A stretch of 64,000 bases of DNA from Sipunculus nudus. Taxonomy: Eukaryota; Annelida; Sipuncula; Golfingiida; Sipunculidae. Position numbers and translations under genes: made by a program. The stretch lies in NCBI GenBank assembly GCA_026874595.1, contig CM049309.1:53726079-53790078 (forward strand). Reading direction: 5' to 3'. The notes beneath the pieces were generated by a model that did no database searches, had not been told where the DNA came from, and saw nothing but the letters and a program-made list of their open reading frames with translations. Positions 25,638 through 36,440 of this stretch are shown here, in pieces (position 1 is the stretch's first letter; every line of letters starts with the position of its first letter).

Positions 25638-27623
25638 TCAACGTGTCATAAGCTGGGAAAGCTTTGACCTAAAGTCAGACAGTTTGGACTGAGGGGATCT
25701 GTACACACTCTTCAGTTGTAAGGAAGAGCTTGGTGTATTTACCAATAATACAGATGCATCAATGTTTCCATTAGACTGATGATGCACTTCAATGAATGGG
25801 TAGAGGTCTTTGTGGACATAGAATGCTAATCCATAGTGTGGTCTTTTTGATAGGCATGTTGAACTTGTTGTTTGATGATCATTTCGTATCAGTTGGAAAT
25901 TTGGTATACAATATGAATCATCAGTATCAACAGAACACAAACGAGTTTCAGCCAAACCAATGATATGGGTATTAAGGATATGACAATCAGAAATCACATC
26001 TTTGAAATGCAAATGAAGAGATCTTGTGTTATGGTATATTATTTTCAGTGTATCAGTTGGTCCAGAAGTTGGTGATAAGAAATTAAGAGCAAGTTTAGCA
26101 CCATGACATAGTCTGGCCATTTCATTTGTTACTTGTGGATGAGTTGATATTTTGTTTTCATCTAAATTTAATACATGCAAGCCATCCATATTTCTTGCCC
26201 TGCTCAATGCAACATAATGTGTATGCCTCAGTTTTCTGGTACTTGTCATATCCACAACCACCTGATCAAGTGAACTTCCTTGAGCTTTCCATATCGTTTT
26301 TGCTGCACCAATTTTTAATGGATACTGAGAACGAGTTACCAGAATATGTCTCCGGCCTGTATGGAATGTGCGCTTGGTGGAGAATAGTGGTGTCCATTCT
26401 TTGGATATAGATGGAGTGTAAAAGGCAGCATAATTTCTCCTGGTGTCTGAGCCAATGTTTGAATCTTCATACTGAACCGAAAGAATGCTTGGCACAGTTT
26501 TGCTATAAAGATACTGTATGTGCTTCAATATACAAGAACAACCGTTGGTGATTCCATCTTGTACTGCAACATTGCAGGTGATATCATATGGTAAACCTAC
26601 AGCAATCTGAAGCGTTTTCAGCAGTCCTGCAGTTTTTGATGGGTTATCTGGTATTCTTGAAAGTACATCTTTATTCACATTATCTGTCACATCTGTTATT
26701 ACTGTGTCAATTGCAGTAATTATTACTTTAGTTGTGTTTGTACACTGGAAAAATTGCATATTATGATTGTCCACAGAGGTGTTGTTTGTAAACAAATGAG
26801 TAGTTCCTGATGGATATGAACTGGTATCACCAACAAAACGAGATTTTAGGGTATCAATGTCAGCTTGTGTGTGTTGTCCTTCACGTAGCCTGTTCAAAAG
26901 TTCTGCAAAATCATGATCATTTTTTTGCCGCATGATTTCAGTAAGCTCATACATATGAAAAGTGTCTACCCAGAGGTTGAGTGCAAGAGGTCTATAGTTA
27001 TCAGACAAGTTCTTGAAAATCCAATTGTTCATTACTGGTTGAAGTTGGAAGAGGTCTCCAATAACAATTACATGGATACCACCAAATGGTTCTTTGTTGC
27101 CTTTAATTTCTTGGAGGCGCAAATTGTCGAAATTGAACATGCGATTTCCTACCATGCTTATTTCATCAATCATTAATATATGAAGGTGCCTATACTGTGT
27201 TCGCAGTGTATTCAGGATGTCAGATGACAATTTTCTGTAATCAAATTCTTTATTTGGATCGATTCGAAAAGCATTATGTAATGTGGATCCCTGAACATTG
27301 TAAGCAGCCTTTCCTGTAGGTGCAGTGATCAGTATCTTGCACTCCAATGGATTTTCACCTTCATTCCCACTTAAGTGACGATGTAATGCTTGAAAGAGAG
27401 CTTTGAGCAAAACTGATTTACCAACACCTGCCCCACCAGTAAGGAATAGATGTAAAGGCTTAGTAGAACATTTTACATGTTTGATGATGTGTTTGAAGAC
27501 AGTGAGTTGTTTCTCATTTAGACCCTGTATTAACTGTCTGTATTCTACTTCAGGTATTCTACCAGGCAATGTAAGTGGTTCTTGTGCAGTGGTTCTTGGT
27601 GGTAGTCCAAGATCAGTTGTCAA
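25638..27623 (-). CDS. Helentron PIF1-type helicase fused to EEP endonuclease (longest intact piece)
   Basis: A 661-codon open piece of the RepHel polyprotein. Its first codon at 27623 is TTG, not a true start. The frame extends upstream through NYD and ERSDH until an indel in a T-run near 27660. The superfamily 1 helicase motifs are in order: Walker A GGAGVGKS (residues 63-70), Walker B MIDEISMV (151-158), GDLFQLQPV (189-197), MRQ (231-233), the motif around KAQGSSLDQVVVDM (446-459) and YVALSRARNMDGL (470-482). A second domain begins about residue 528 (IIYHNTRSLHLHF) with the catalytic-Glu motif IIGLAETRL (554-562), typical of APE-like EEP nucleases. In Helitrons the helicase unwinds the strand displaced by Rep. 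The added nuclease is characteristic of Helentrons. Confidence 0.93.
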   Translation of the reverse strand: MTTDLGLPPRTTAQEPLTLPGRIPEVEYRQLIQGLNEKQLTVFKHIIKHVKCSTKPLHLFLTGGAGVGKSVLLKALFQALHRHLSGNEGENPLECKILITAPTGKAAYNVQGSTLHNAFRIDPNKEFDYRKLSSDILNTLRTQYRHLHILMIDEISMVGNRMFNFDNLRLQEIKGNKEPFGGIHVIVIGDLFQLQPVMNNWIFKNLSDNYRPLALNLWVDTFHMYELTEIMRQKNDHDFAELLNRLREGQHTQADIDTLKSRFVGDTSSYPSGTTHLFTNNTSVDNHNMQFFQCTNTTKVIITAIDTVITDVTDNVNKDVLSRIPDNPSKTAGLLKTLQIAVGLPYDITCNVAVQDGITNGCSCILKHIQYLYSKTVPSILSVQYEDSNIGSDTRRNYAAFYTPSISKEWTPLFSTKRTFHTGRRHILVTRSQYPLKIGAAKTIWKAQGSSLDQVVVDMTSTRKLRHTHYVALSRARNMDGLHVLNLDENKISTHPQVTNEMARLCHGAKLALNFLSPTSGPTDTLKIIYHNTRSLHLHFKDVISDCHILNTHIIGLAETRLCSVDTDDSYCIPNFQLIRNDHQTTSSTCLSKRPHYGLAFYVHKDLYPFIEVHHQSNGNIDASVLLVNTPSSSLQLKSVYRSPQSKLSDFRSKLSQLMTR

Positions 27624-27634
27624 ATCATAGTTTC

Positions 27635-28421
27635 TCAGATGATCTGACCTTTCTGGGTCAAAAAAGCAAATTCTTCACTGGGCACTGGCTGTTGAATTGA
27701 ATCCTCATTCTCTGTATGTTCTGTTGTAGGATTTATTCGTGCATATTCATTTTCATGGTCATATTCAGCTTGGTCCTGTGCTTCTTGTAGGACATCTGCA
27801 TTGTGCTCATACTGTTTTCTTTTAAATTCAATTTGTATTTTTTTTCTTGTTATACTGTTCCGAGTATGTGAGTGAACCATTCAAAAGGTCTTTGGTTTCA
27901 TCTCTCCATGATGTGAACAGCAGCAGCCAGTTTTCCGGGTGTATTTTCTCAGTATAACGAACATATCTTAGAACTCTTGGAATTTGTCTGCGAGTGTATG
28001 TTGTACCATTTGGTAAGGTGATACTGAGCTTTTCACCTGTGTTTATATTAGCAATTGCTTCATTTTGATCAGTGATGATGTTATCATCAGTGTTGTCATG
28101 GAATGCATCATCTGCTCTTTCCGAGGGGTATTTAATATTAATCTGTGATGCAAAATCAGCAAGACACCAATTTTCAAATGCTTTTGGTCTCTTCCAGTAT
28201 CTGTCAATGATATTATTTGCTGCTATGTCTGTTGAATCATGTGGGAGATGCTCAAGCTGTTCTTTACTCTTGAGTAGAAAAGTTCTTTCATCTGGAGGGG
28301 CAGTGGGTACAAATATTACATCCCTGGTGGCTCTTGTCATTGGAAGTTGTAATACCAGATATGCTGCTTCCCGAGCACTTATTTCGACAGCATTTAAAAA
28401 CTGATTTCCAATATCTCTCAC
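27635..28421 (-). pseudogene. Helentron RepHel linker between Rep and helicase
   Basis: Two overlapping open pieces (27828-28421 and 27635-27880) in different frames carry the conserved Helitron stretch after Rep: RDIGNQFLNAVEISAREAAY, then PLTRATRD-like 'MTRATRDVIFV', 'ERTFLLKSKEQL' and 'NIIDRYWKRP'. A frameshift near 28440 separates it from the Rep piece, and another near 27835 splits it internally. A charged region follows before the helicase. The role is inferred from position only. Confidence 0.85.
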
Positions 28422-28437
28422 CTGCTGTCTGAGAGTT

Positions 28438-30006
28438 TTATTCCCTTTTTATAGCTTCTTTACAAGCAGCATCTAACAAAGCACTCATTCCCCTTTGACT
28501 TTTACTGACATAGGAAACTATGTATGTTGCACATGCATAAGGATCAAGAATAAACTGAAGGTCATGGTTAGCTTTCCATGCAGTAAACAAAAATCTCATG
28601 TATCCATTGGTTTTTATTTCAGATGGTGACCTTCTAAGGAATACTTTTGGACCTTTAATGGATGTACGCAAGGCCATGTAGTAGTCATCTAGAGAGAGTT
28701 CTAGAGAGTTTAAGAAATCATGAAAGGAGAGGTCATTTTCAACATTTAAGTTTTCAAGTGCCTGAGAGATCTTGTGGTAGTTCTCTTTGTGTTTTTCATC
28801 AACTTCTGTGTCATGAGGTGTAAGGATTTTAGTTTGAGGCATGGGTGGCAATGTAAAGTTAAAACGACAAATTGGCTTTCCTTTCTTTCTTCAAGACCTG
28901 GAGTGTCTGTGTATTTGTAGATCTATCAGATCTTGATGGTCCTCATCATTCTTGCAGCAGGTCACATGATCATCAATGTATTTGGTGACAGTATCTTCTT
29001 CATGTTGACCATATATCGGTGCATCCTCAATCCACATAAGCATATGAATATGTGGGGAGTCACGTTGCTGAAATTAAATTCTGTAAAAAAAAATCTTTCA
29101 GCTTTCCAAGAGGTGAATGTGCACTTTGTAAGATGGTGTGAATGAAGGAATGAACTCTGTGATCAAAATACCGCACACAGGATACAGGATCTGCTTTAAC
29201 CAAGCGTGTTTTATCTACCCAATCCATTTGTCTAATATCATCACTTGAATAAGTTCTGCCATCAATCAGTTTTCCAAGCATGACCAGTAGGTCTTCCAAA
29301 TGTGTGTCTGCAGCAGAAAGAGATATAAACCATGTTGGCAATCCTAGTTGTCTAATCATTGCAAAGAGATCTTTTTCCGTGCTTCAAAATATGGAGGGGA
29401 GCCTCGTATGGATCTGAAAATCCAGTAGCCTTCATCCAATCTTGTCAACTCATGAACTTTGCTTTCATTTAAGACATCCTGGACGGAATACTTCTTCCCT
29501 TTAGTTTTGATTCGACGAATTGCTAGGCTAACTGTTCTTGTAATATGTTCTTTTTGTAATTTCTTCATTTTGTAGAAAAGATTTGGAACATTTGCAGCAA
29601 CTCTGCGATCAAGTGCTCGGTGTTCCCATTTGCAAATGTGACTGTAATGAACAGAAGTTTTTCTTTCAGCATTATCTAATCTCCTTTGCCCACAGAATAT
29701 TGACGGAAATGACATATATTCTGCATCTTTGTCTTGAAACAGATTCAAAAGTTTCTGTCCTTCACCAGGAGCCACCGATATTATATCATTCCCTGTGAGT
29801 TCAGTATCATCAAGCATGGTATCTAGAATTCCTCTTTGTTCATCTTCATGTATTTCTTCAAAATTGTCATCATCAGATAGACTATCATCCACAGAATTGT
29901 CAGTTGTGACAAGAGGTAAATGCTCTTGTGAATTTTTGAAAGTCTGAAGCCAATTGCTATTGATTGTAATGTTTGCATCTTTATACAACTGACTATGTCT
30001 CATCAA
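28438..30006 (-). pseudogene. Helentron Rep (Helitron-like N domain, HUH two-tyrosine endonuclease), frameshifted
   Basis: Three open pieces (29356-30006, 29060-29359 and 28438-28851) plus an unopened gap make up the Rep domain. The first holds an acidic region and 'ELTRLDEGYWIFRSIRGSPP', where Rep proper starts. The second holds LGLPTWFISLSAAD. The HUH motif HIHMLMWIED is encoded around 29026-29052, just past a frameshift at about 29060. The region DLIDLQIHRHSRS is followed by a second shift before GKPICRFNF. The last piece has KVFLRRSPSEIKTNGYMRFL and the catalytic pair in YIVSYVSK (Y110 and Y114, K117 of that piece). In Helitrons this domain nicks and rejoins single strands during rolling-circle transposition. 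Confidence 0.92.
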
Positions 30007-30048
30007 GTAGTGTAGTGCACTCAGTATTACAGCTGGACGTACTCAAGT

Positions 30049-30357
30049 TTACGTTTTTAAACTTATTGGTACAGTAGCCGTGGAGTCTGACGTACGTGGC
30101 AACATATCCACGGTTGTTTCAATCTGAGTAGGTACGTTGACCAGTGATCCTTTCAGTGACAACTGTGAACCTCTAGGTAATTCTCGTAACTGCATGAATG
30201 GTATCCGTAATGCAACAAGCCTTTCCTCTAGGGGACACAAGTTCAATTCAGGTGGCTTATCAAGAAACTGCATTCCATTTAATACAGAAAGTTTTGGCGT
30301 CTTGTGGCATTTGAGAGCATCAAGACAAGTTGTGCATAACCACTTTTTATTGTCCAC
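30049..30357 (-). pseudogene. Helentron DUF6570-like segment
   Basis: A 102-codon open piece with the Cys pair WLCTTCLDALK followed by LSVLNGMQFLDKPPELNLCP, LEERLVALRIPFMQL and LPRGSQLSLKGSLVNVP. This pattern is seen ahead of the Helitron-like N domain in many animal RepHel proteins (DUF6570). Assignment is by recognition of the pattern. The cysteines suggest a zinc-binding fold. Confidence 0.7.
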
Positions 30358-30559
30358 TGATTTTACATCTGTAATGTGTGTTGCTAGGAAAGTGGAATGA
30401 AGTCTGTCTGGCCAGCTATCAGAATTCTTTACAGAGTGTTTGAACCATGTCTGATTACAGCAACAACAAGCATATATGGGACCTTCAGATATTGAAGTAT
30501 GAAATTTCTGTATACATTCTCTGAGATCTGCACCCTGTTTTCTCTTCAGATTAACTGCT

Positions 30560-31030
30560 TTTTCTATTTGTCAGTATGATTCATCAGTTCTTTTTTGTGC
30601 TCTAGTAGCTGTGTTTCTCATAGTCTCAGTTCTCTTATGTAATGGATGGGCTCTTTTCCTCCTTTTGGCAAGTCTCTCAGTTTCTCTTAAAAAAATCGTC
30701 TTCAGATCTTTTTCTTTTTTTTAAGAGTTGAATCTCTCACACATTCCATTTGTCTATAGATTTCATTTTGTCTGGCAGTTTGCTCCTGTTGTTTCTCAGC
30801 TTGCCTCTCTTGTGCCAGTCGAACTTGATCTTTTCTTATCTTTTGATTATATGCTTTCTTTGCAGAAAGTTCTTTTTGTCTGTATGTTTCATTTAGTCTA
30901 GCAGTTTGCTTCTGTTGTTTCTCAGCTTGCCTCCCTTGTGCCCGTCGAACTTGACCTTTACTTATCTTTTGATTATATGCTTTCTTTGCAGAAGTTCTAT
31001 TTGTCTAAATGTTTCATTTTGTCTTGATAA
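30560..31030 (-). repeat. 126-bp tandem repeats encoding coiled-coil units in the Helentron
   Basis: Blocks starting at 30751 and 30877 are 126 bp (42 codons) apart. A third start at 31002 is 125 bp further, so one base was lost. On the minus strand the units read as charged helical text of the type 'ETYRQKELSAKKAYNQKIRK' with Arg, Gln and Lys abundant. Such repeats lie upstream of Rep in other RepHel proteins. Confidence 0.75.
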
Positions 31031-31956
31031 CAGTTTTCTTTGTTGATCTTTTAGGCGTTCTATATCCCTATGAGCTGGATTCATTCTTTTCTGTTGCATG
31101 TACTCTTTCAAATATTTTTTTCTCTTCATTTTTAGTTGCTGATCTTTAAAGTATTCTTGGATCAAGTGAACACCTTGTTGAGAATCATTTTCATGTTCAG
31201 GTCTGCTTTTATTTACCGTGTCCATGAGGTCTGTTGTTGACTGGGTTGCATGCTTTAGCTGGTTATCTGAATTGGTAGACTGTTTTGTTTGGCGTTTCAG
31301 TCCCAGTTTAAATGTTTTAGTGGTGACTTGGTTTATTCTGAAATATGTCACTTCAAACATAGTTGCATTCATCATATTTGCATAGTTTGATATATACTGA
31401 AAGAATTCGGACTGCAATTCAAATGCAAGGAGAACTGATGTGCCACAAGATGTAGGATACCCATGATGATTTCTGCTGTGTGGATCAAACACATAGTAAC
31501 AATTCTGCTGATATGAAATTGCAATCACGTTTCCTCCAACTATAATAAGACCATATTTCTTGGAAGTGATTTCTGCCAAAGCATCCTGGTAAAACATATA
31601 GGGTGCTTGTACATCAGAATGATTAGGGAAACCACCAGTGTTCAAGGTTGGTTTTATCTTGAAATTATGATCAAGGCATTGTATTTACTCTGGTATTTCA
31701 TACCAAGCCATGTATCCTTTATCTGGGATATCTGTCAATGTTCTGTACAAAGGATCACCTTCAATTAATATTGTGTCCGTATCATTTGTTTGCCATTCAG
31801 CAACATCATGCAGGGTGGCATAAAGCAGAGCAAAATTGAATTAGGCACACACTGTTTGCCAACTGAGTCTGATGGAAACTGACGATCACCTTGGTGAAAA
31901 GTGCCTTTAACAATCTTACTGATAGATACAGCCGGGACAGGTATAGCTGAAGCCAT
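30962..31956 (-). pseudogene. Helentron N-terminal cysteine-protease-like region
   Basis: Two open pieces. The first (31765-31956) begins with an ATG and carries 'FHQGDRQFPSDSVGKQCVPN', placing a Cys in a GxQC context after an FHQGD lead. The second (30962-31645, no ATG) has 'YGLIIVGGNVIAISY' and then YVFDPHSRNHHG and GTSVLLAF, giving the Asp-His pair typical of a papain-fold triad. The arrangement resembles the large-tegument-type deubiquitinase fold (C76/OTU-like). That resemblance comes from motif spacing only. A frameshift or stop separates the pieces near 31700-31765. The tail becomes coiled coil (QQLKMKRKKYLKEYMQQ). Confidence 0.65.
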
Positions 31957-33053
31957 AGCTTTGGAAATAAGTTTTAAGTTAAAAGTTTACAAAAATTTGA
32001 TAAAATCTAAAAATGAAAACAGTAGTACTGGATGACAGAAAGTCAGGCACAGTGTATTTAATGGAACTGATTATGAAAATGAAAACAAGACGAGTAGCTA
32101 GGAAGAAATGGGAATATGGTGAAGATGCCTCTGTTTAACAGAGTTCATAAAATGGAAATAAATGACAAACTCAAACTCAATAAATGTAACTTTTAATAAC
32201 GTCAGGTTTATTTTTGCACTGGTTTTATTTTCTTGTTTTTTTAATCTCGTTTTTTAATCGCGTTTTTTTTCTGGTTTTGATTTAGTTTTTTTATCTGGTT
32301 TTCTTGGATCTGGTTTTTCTTGTTCGTGAAATATTTGATCTGGATTTGTTCTGGTTTGGTCTTGGCAGGTACCTGAAAACATAAAGAAAAAAAAATTACA
32401 GTACTGGAAAATATTTATTATGAACTGAATACATAAGTAAGGATGAAGTAACAAGAGCATGCATATCCTGATTATCACCCAACATCGTTTCACTTGGAAT
32501 TTTAAGCAAAGAATTTCTTCGAAGTGAAATGAACAAAATCAAGTGATAACGTTGTTACGATGAATCTACTGTACTGCTTGAAATATGGCTTTGATAATAT
32601 ATATATGGCCTCATTATTATATTAAGACATTAAAACATGGAATTTTCCCGCCAAGCAAATATACACGAACCTTGTTTACGCCTGCTTCTCAGCCACAAAG
32701 TTTCACTGTCAATTTTCCGTTACTGGTTACAGCTCACTGGAACAGTTCTCAACAGTTCTCACACGAACAGCTGTGTCTGTAATTTAACAACAGACTGTTT
32801 GTTTTTGTTGTTTTTGTTTGTTTTTGGCCGTAGCGCCGGACTCACGGACATTGAACTCAGCAATGGTTCAGCTTTGACCAAAACCCGGACGTCGGATATT
32901 AAAATACACAGAATAATACCCCTACCATGTAGTACATGGCATCGACGTCTGATAACAAATAACGAGGGATTCTTTCAAAATGAAAAGTCCACATGGCGCA
33001 AAAATTCAATAAAATCTTAAATCAGACTACCATGTAAAAAATATATATACATA

Positions 33054-33054
<1 letters not shown>
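31957..33054. other. Non-coding 5' part of the Helentron
   Basis: No exon is recognised. A lysine/proline-rich minus-strand frame (32254-32493) follows a TTTTCAG acceptor-like site but has no recognisable domain. A (TTTTTG)n-like tract lies near 32800-32826. Confidence 0.45.

Positions 33055-33130
<76 letters not shown>
33055..33130. repeat. (TA)n microsatellite
   Basis: About 75 bp of TA with one ATTTAT interruption, within the non-coding 5' part of the Helentron. Confidence 0.95.
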
Positions 33131-33410
33131 GGCATTATTCAACAATTGGTGTCGTGTGAAAGAATCTAGACTGGTATCCCGCTCAATATTAGCTCTCAAA
33201 ATAAGTTGAGAAGATGCCATCCCAGCTCGAGCTTAAGGGTCCATCAGGCCAATTCAACCAATTATTTTTCAACACTTTTAACATAGTATTCTTCTCCATA
33301 CAGTCCTTGCCTTGTTCAAACAACAGCAGCATTCCTGTGTGTTCCATCAGCTGTTCAGAGTGGTGTCTGTTTTCTCTGCTCGAGTCTTCTTCAGAAAGGC
33401 AGTAGTTATT

Positions 33411-34690
33411 CAGATACTGGAGCTTTTGTATCAGATTTTTAATTATTCTAGGGGGTATTTACGAACCCCATAGGTTGGAGGCTCTGGATAACAGAGACCT
33501 AATTCCTGGTTTTAAAGGATATTTGTTATGAACCTTCCTGGATGTCAAGTTAAACGATTACAGGTCCTATGGTTAAGATTTGTGCCAGGTTAATGGATGA
33601 CCGCATCTTTGAAGGTCTCAAAACTAGAGAAAATTGCATAACATTTTGAAAAAAACCCATGTGGTGCCACCACATGGGTTTGAAAAAAATGAAATACTCC
33701 ATGAAGAATGTTCATGCAAAAATCCATGGTGATCAATGCATTAGTTGTCCAGATAGTGCAGCTTTTGTATCAAATTTTTAATTATTCTGATGGGAATTTA
33801 CAAGCCCAATACCTCAGAGGATTTGGGTAACAGAGACCTAATTTCAGGTTTCCACAGAGACTTTTCATTGACCTCCCTGGATGTCAAGTTAGAAGATTCC
33901 AGGTCCAGCAGTTACGATTTGTGCGCTGTTGACAGATGACAGCTTCTTTATAAGTATCAAAAATAGAGAAAAAAATTCGTAAAAATTAGAAAAGTACAGG
34001 TGGCGCCACCAGTTTGCAGGAACTGATGGAGCACTTCATGATCAATATTCATGCAAAAATTCATGGTGATCAATGCAGTAGTTATTCAGATACCTGAGGT
34101 TTTGTATCAAATCTCTGATTATTCTGGGGGGGGGGGGGGGGGTACTTACGAGCTCCATAGCTTAGAGAATATGGGTAACAGAGACCTAATTTCAGGTTTT
34201 CAAGGAGATTTTTCATGGACCTCCCTGGATATTAAGTTTGAAGATTCCAGGTCCAGTGGTTACGATTTGTGCCCTGTTAACAAATGACAGTTTCTTTGCA
34301 GGTCTGAAAAAAAAAAGAGAAAAAAATTCGTAAAAATTGGAAAAAATACAGGTGGCACCACCAGTCTGCTGGAAGTGATGGAACATCCCAAGATCAATAT
34401 TCATGCAAAGAATCATGGTGATCAATGCAGTAGTTATTCAGATACTTGAGCTGTTGTATCAAATTTTGCATTATTCTGGGGGGTACTTCGGAGCCCCATA
34501 TCTCGAAGGATATGGGTAACAGAGACCTAATTTCAGGTTTCCAAGGAGATTTTTCATGGACCTCTCTGGATGTCAAGATGAAGATTCCAGGTCCAGCGGT
34601 AACGATTTGTGCCTGTTAACGGACGACCGGACGACCGGACGGACGACGGACAAAGAGTGATCCCTATAGCTCAGATGACTTTCAGTCAGC
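33411..34690 (-). repeat. Tandem ~340-bp units of the Helentron 5' region
   Basis: The phrase beginning 'cagatactggagcttttgta' recurs at 33411, 33750, 34087 and 34439, giving periods of 339, 337 and 352 bp; a G-run at about 34126-34142 lengthens the third. Each unit has a GGTGGCGCCACC-like palindrome (33660 region; 33997-34012 exact; about 34350). Each also has an AGCACAAATCGTAACC-like block in reverse. On the minus strand the units follow the TTAGCTCAGCTGAC end at 34698. Confidence 0.88.
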
Positions 34691-34698
34691 TGAGCTAA

Positions 34699-35577
34699 CA
34701 ACCATTCAACCTCATACTTTTACTTCAGCAATCACTCAAATGACTTATTGAAAATGTCTCTTTTTATTTATTCAAAAAAGACCTTAACTTTTAGGGAGGA
34801 ATGACTTTTATATACAACCCAAAAAACCTTATTTCACGATGTTCTGCAGAAGTTCAACTGCCAACTAAATCAATTCCGTTTTTCCTCAAGGTTCGCATCT
34901 GTCTTAAAAAAGTATGACCTACGGCATTATGGACTACTATACTCTTGTTTGAGACACTGGCACAATGCAGTCTCATAAATAGACCTGCAAGTAAAAGTGC
35001 ACACAATAAGAATATGTAGGTGACAAATTTGCATTGTTAAAGGGACATATAAGTAAATGAGGTGCATTATTTGTTGTGATTCCATGCTTGTTTAATAGAC
35101 TTAGTTAGATGAGTCTTTCGTGATGATGAAAAGTATGTTTCGACGATAAAGCTTAATAAAATGGAGGCAAAACACATTTCATGGAATTAAGGTTATTGTG
35201 AGCTTGTGTTCAGGTTCCCAATGAGATTTCACAAGAATCTGTCTGGATCTTAAGCAAAAACATTCTGGGTCTAAGAGTTACGATTTGTGCCCTGCTAACA
35301 GGCGGTCGGACAACCGTGCGGAAGGACAACGGACGAAGATCCAGCTACAACTATGACTCAGCATTATTGAAAGTAAGCTGAGCTAAAAGTGTGTAGTGTG
35401 GGGTGGGGGGTGATGGTGAGTGTGTTGGATGTGTTTGCGTGAGTGAAGCTATAAGATATGTAAAAGGCGGTGGCGGAGTACAGATTCTATGACAAAGTTT
35501 ACGATGCTTTAGGAAGAGAAAATTATTTTTTTTAAACCCATTGGATTTATCACATATCAACTGACTGAGTTCAGGTT

Positions 35578-35579
<2 letters not shown>
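34699..35579 (-). mobile_element. Second Helentron-type 5' end fragment
   Basis: Read on the minus strand from about 35386, the sequence starts TTTTAGCTCAGCTTACTTTC. It continues with CCGTTGTCC and CAGGGCACAAATCGTAAC blocks, like the end at 34698 but diverged. It may be a solo fragment or the true start of a longer element. No gene is seen. Confidence 0.5.

Positions 35580-35650
<71 letters not shown>
35580..35650. repeat. (TA)n microsatellite
   Basis: About 70 bp of pure TA. Confidence 0.95.
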
Positions 35651-35652
<2 letters not shown>

Positions 35653-36234
35653 TTACATAATTGATACCGGCAAGGATCTTACTCAACAAGCGCGATGGCC
35701 TACATATCTAGTCCGTTGTTTACCTATTCGGCCAATTAGTCACCCATTATCATGCCTTCCTTCTCTCGCCGACAAAGCATTAATGAGAAATGATTATTGA
35801 TAAATCAAACATTATCGAATTAATCCTTCCCTTTGATGTCTCTAGGAAAAACATACTGGACTCTATATAAAGAAAGTAGATGAGATCTATATCAGACTGA
35901 CTCTTATTTACCAAAGAGTACGTTATTCTGTATTACTGTTTCACTTTTATATTGTTCGTGCCCTGTTTGCTATGACGTCGCGGCCTACTTAGCGTTAGCT
36001 TGATGCAAAAACCATATAAACCTCGTTCAATCTCTCTCTCTCCACACACACTGTTTTTTTGTTTCACTTCGAAATTCTATGAGTCTAAAAGATATCGTCT
36101 CAACAAAATAAAAGAAAGAAAAGAAATAATTATAAGAGAAATCTATAGGATACACGCAAATATTTGTGAGAACTATATAATATAGGCCCTATACATGTGC
36201 AGTATTTGTCGATAATAATCATGGCTGAAGAAGG

Positions 36235-36323
36235 TTGAATATAATGAACACCGGTTGTCTCGAACTCCGGTTGTGTCGAAGTAAATTCACCAGTCCCTTC
36301 GACTTCGACACAACGAGGTTTCA

Positions 36324-36327
<4 letters not shown>
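36235..36327 (-). mobile_element. Tigger/pogo-type MITE end fragment
   Basis: On the minus strand the segment starts TA-CAGTGAAACCTCG followed by repeated TGTCGAA motifs. CAGTnAAACCTCG is the usual terminal sequence of Tigger/pogo elements, which insert at TA. Only one end is recognised. Confidence 0.55.
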
Positions 36328-36392
<65 letters not shown>

Positions 36393-36440
36393 CATGTATA
36401 TATATATATATATATAGCCACATACATGTATATATATATA
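36328..36440. repeat. (TA)n microsatellite with ATACATG interruptions
   Basis: A long TA tract adjoins the Tigger-like end and is broken by 'acatacatgta' blocks near 36388 and 36420. Confidence 0.9.

Larger units (their letters stand above)
24794..34698 (-). mobile_element. Autonomous Helentron-type Helitron, decayed
   Basis: A minus-strand rolling-circle transposon of about 9.9 kb. The coding parts run from 31956 down to 25373. The proposed 5' end at 34698 reads TTAGCTCAGCTGAC. The proposed 3' end at 24794 reads TCAGCTGAGCGTCATGGCCC, then a GGCCCATGGGCC palindrome and CTAG|TT. The 10-mers GCTCAGCTGA (5', plus coordinates 34686-34695) and TCAGCTGAGC (3', 24816-24825) are exact inverted copies, as known for Helentrons and HINEs. 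Tandem ~340-bp units (33411-34640) lie between the 5' end and the genes. A second 5'-like end at about 35386 is the alternative start. The open frames are broken, so the copy should be inactive. Confidence 0.8.

Noticed and set aside
32254-32493. Lys/Pro-rich frame after a TTTTCAG site, possible exon
   Set aside because: Low-complexity text with no partner exon; it lies in the non-coding 5' part of the Helentron.
33411-34690. Regularly spaced repeats, considered as a CRISPR-like array
   Set aside because: Units are about 340 bp with no short identical repeat plus unique spacer pattern, and the context is eukaryotic.
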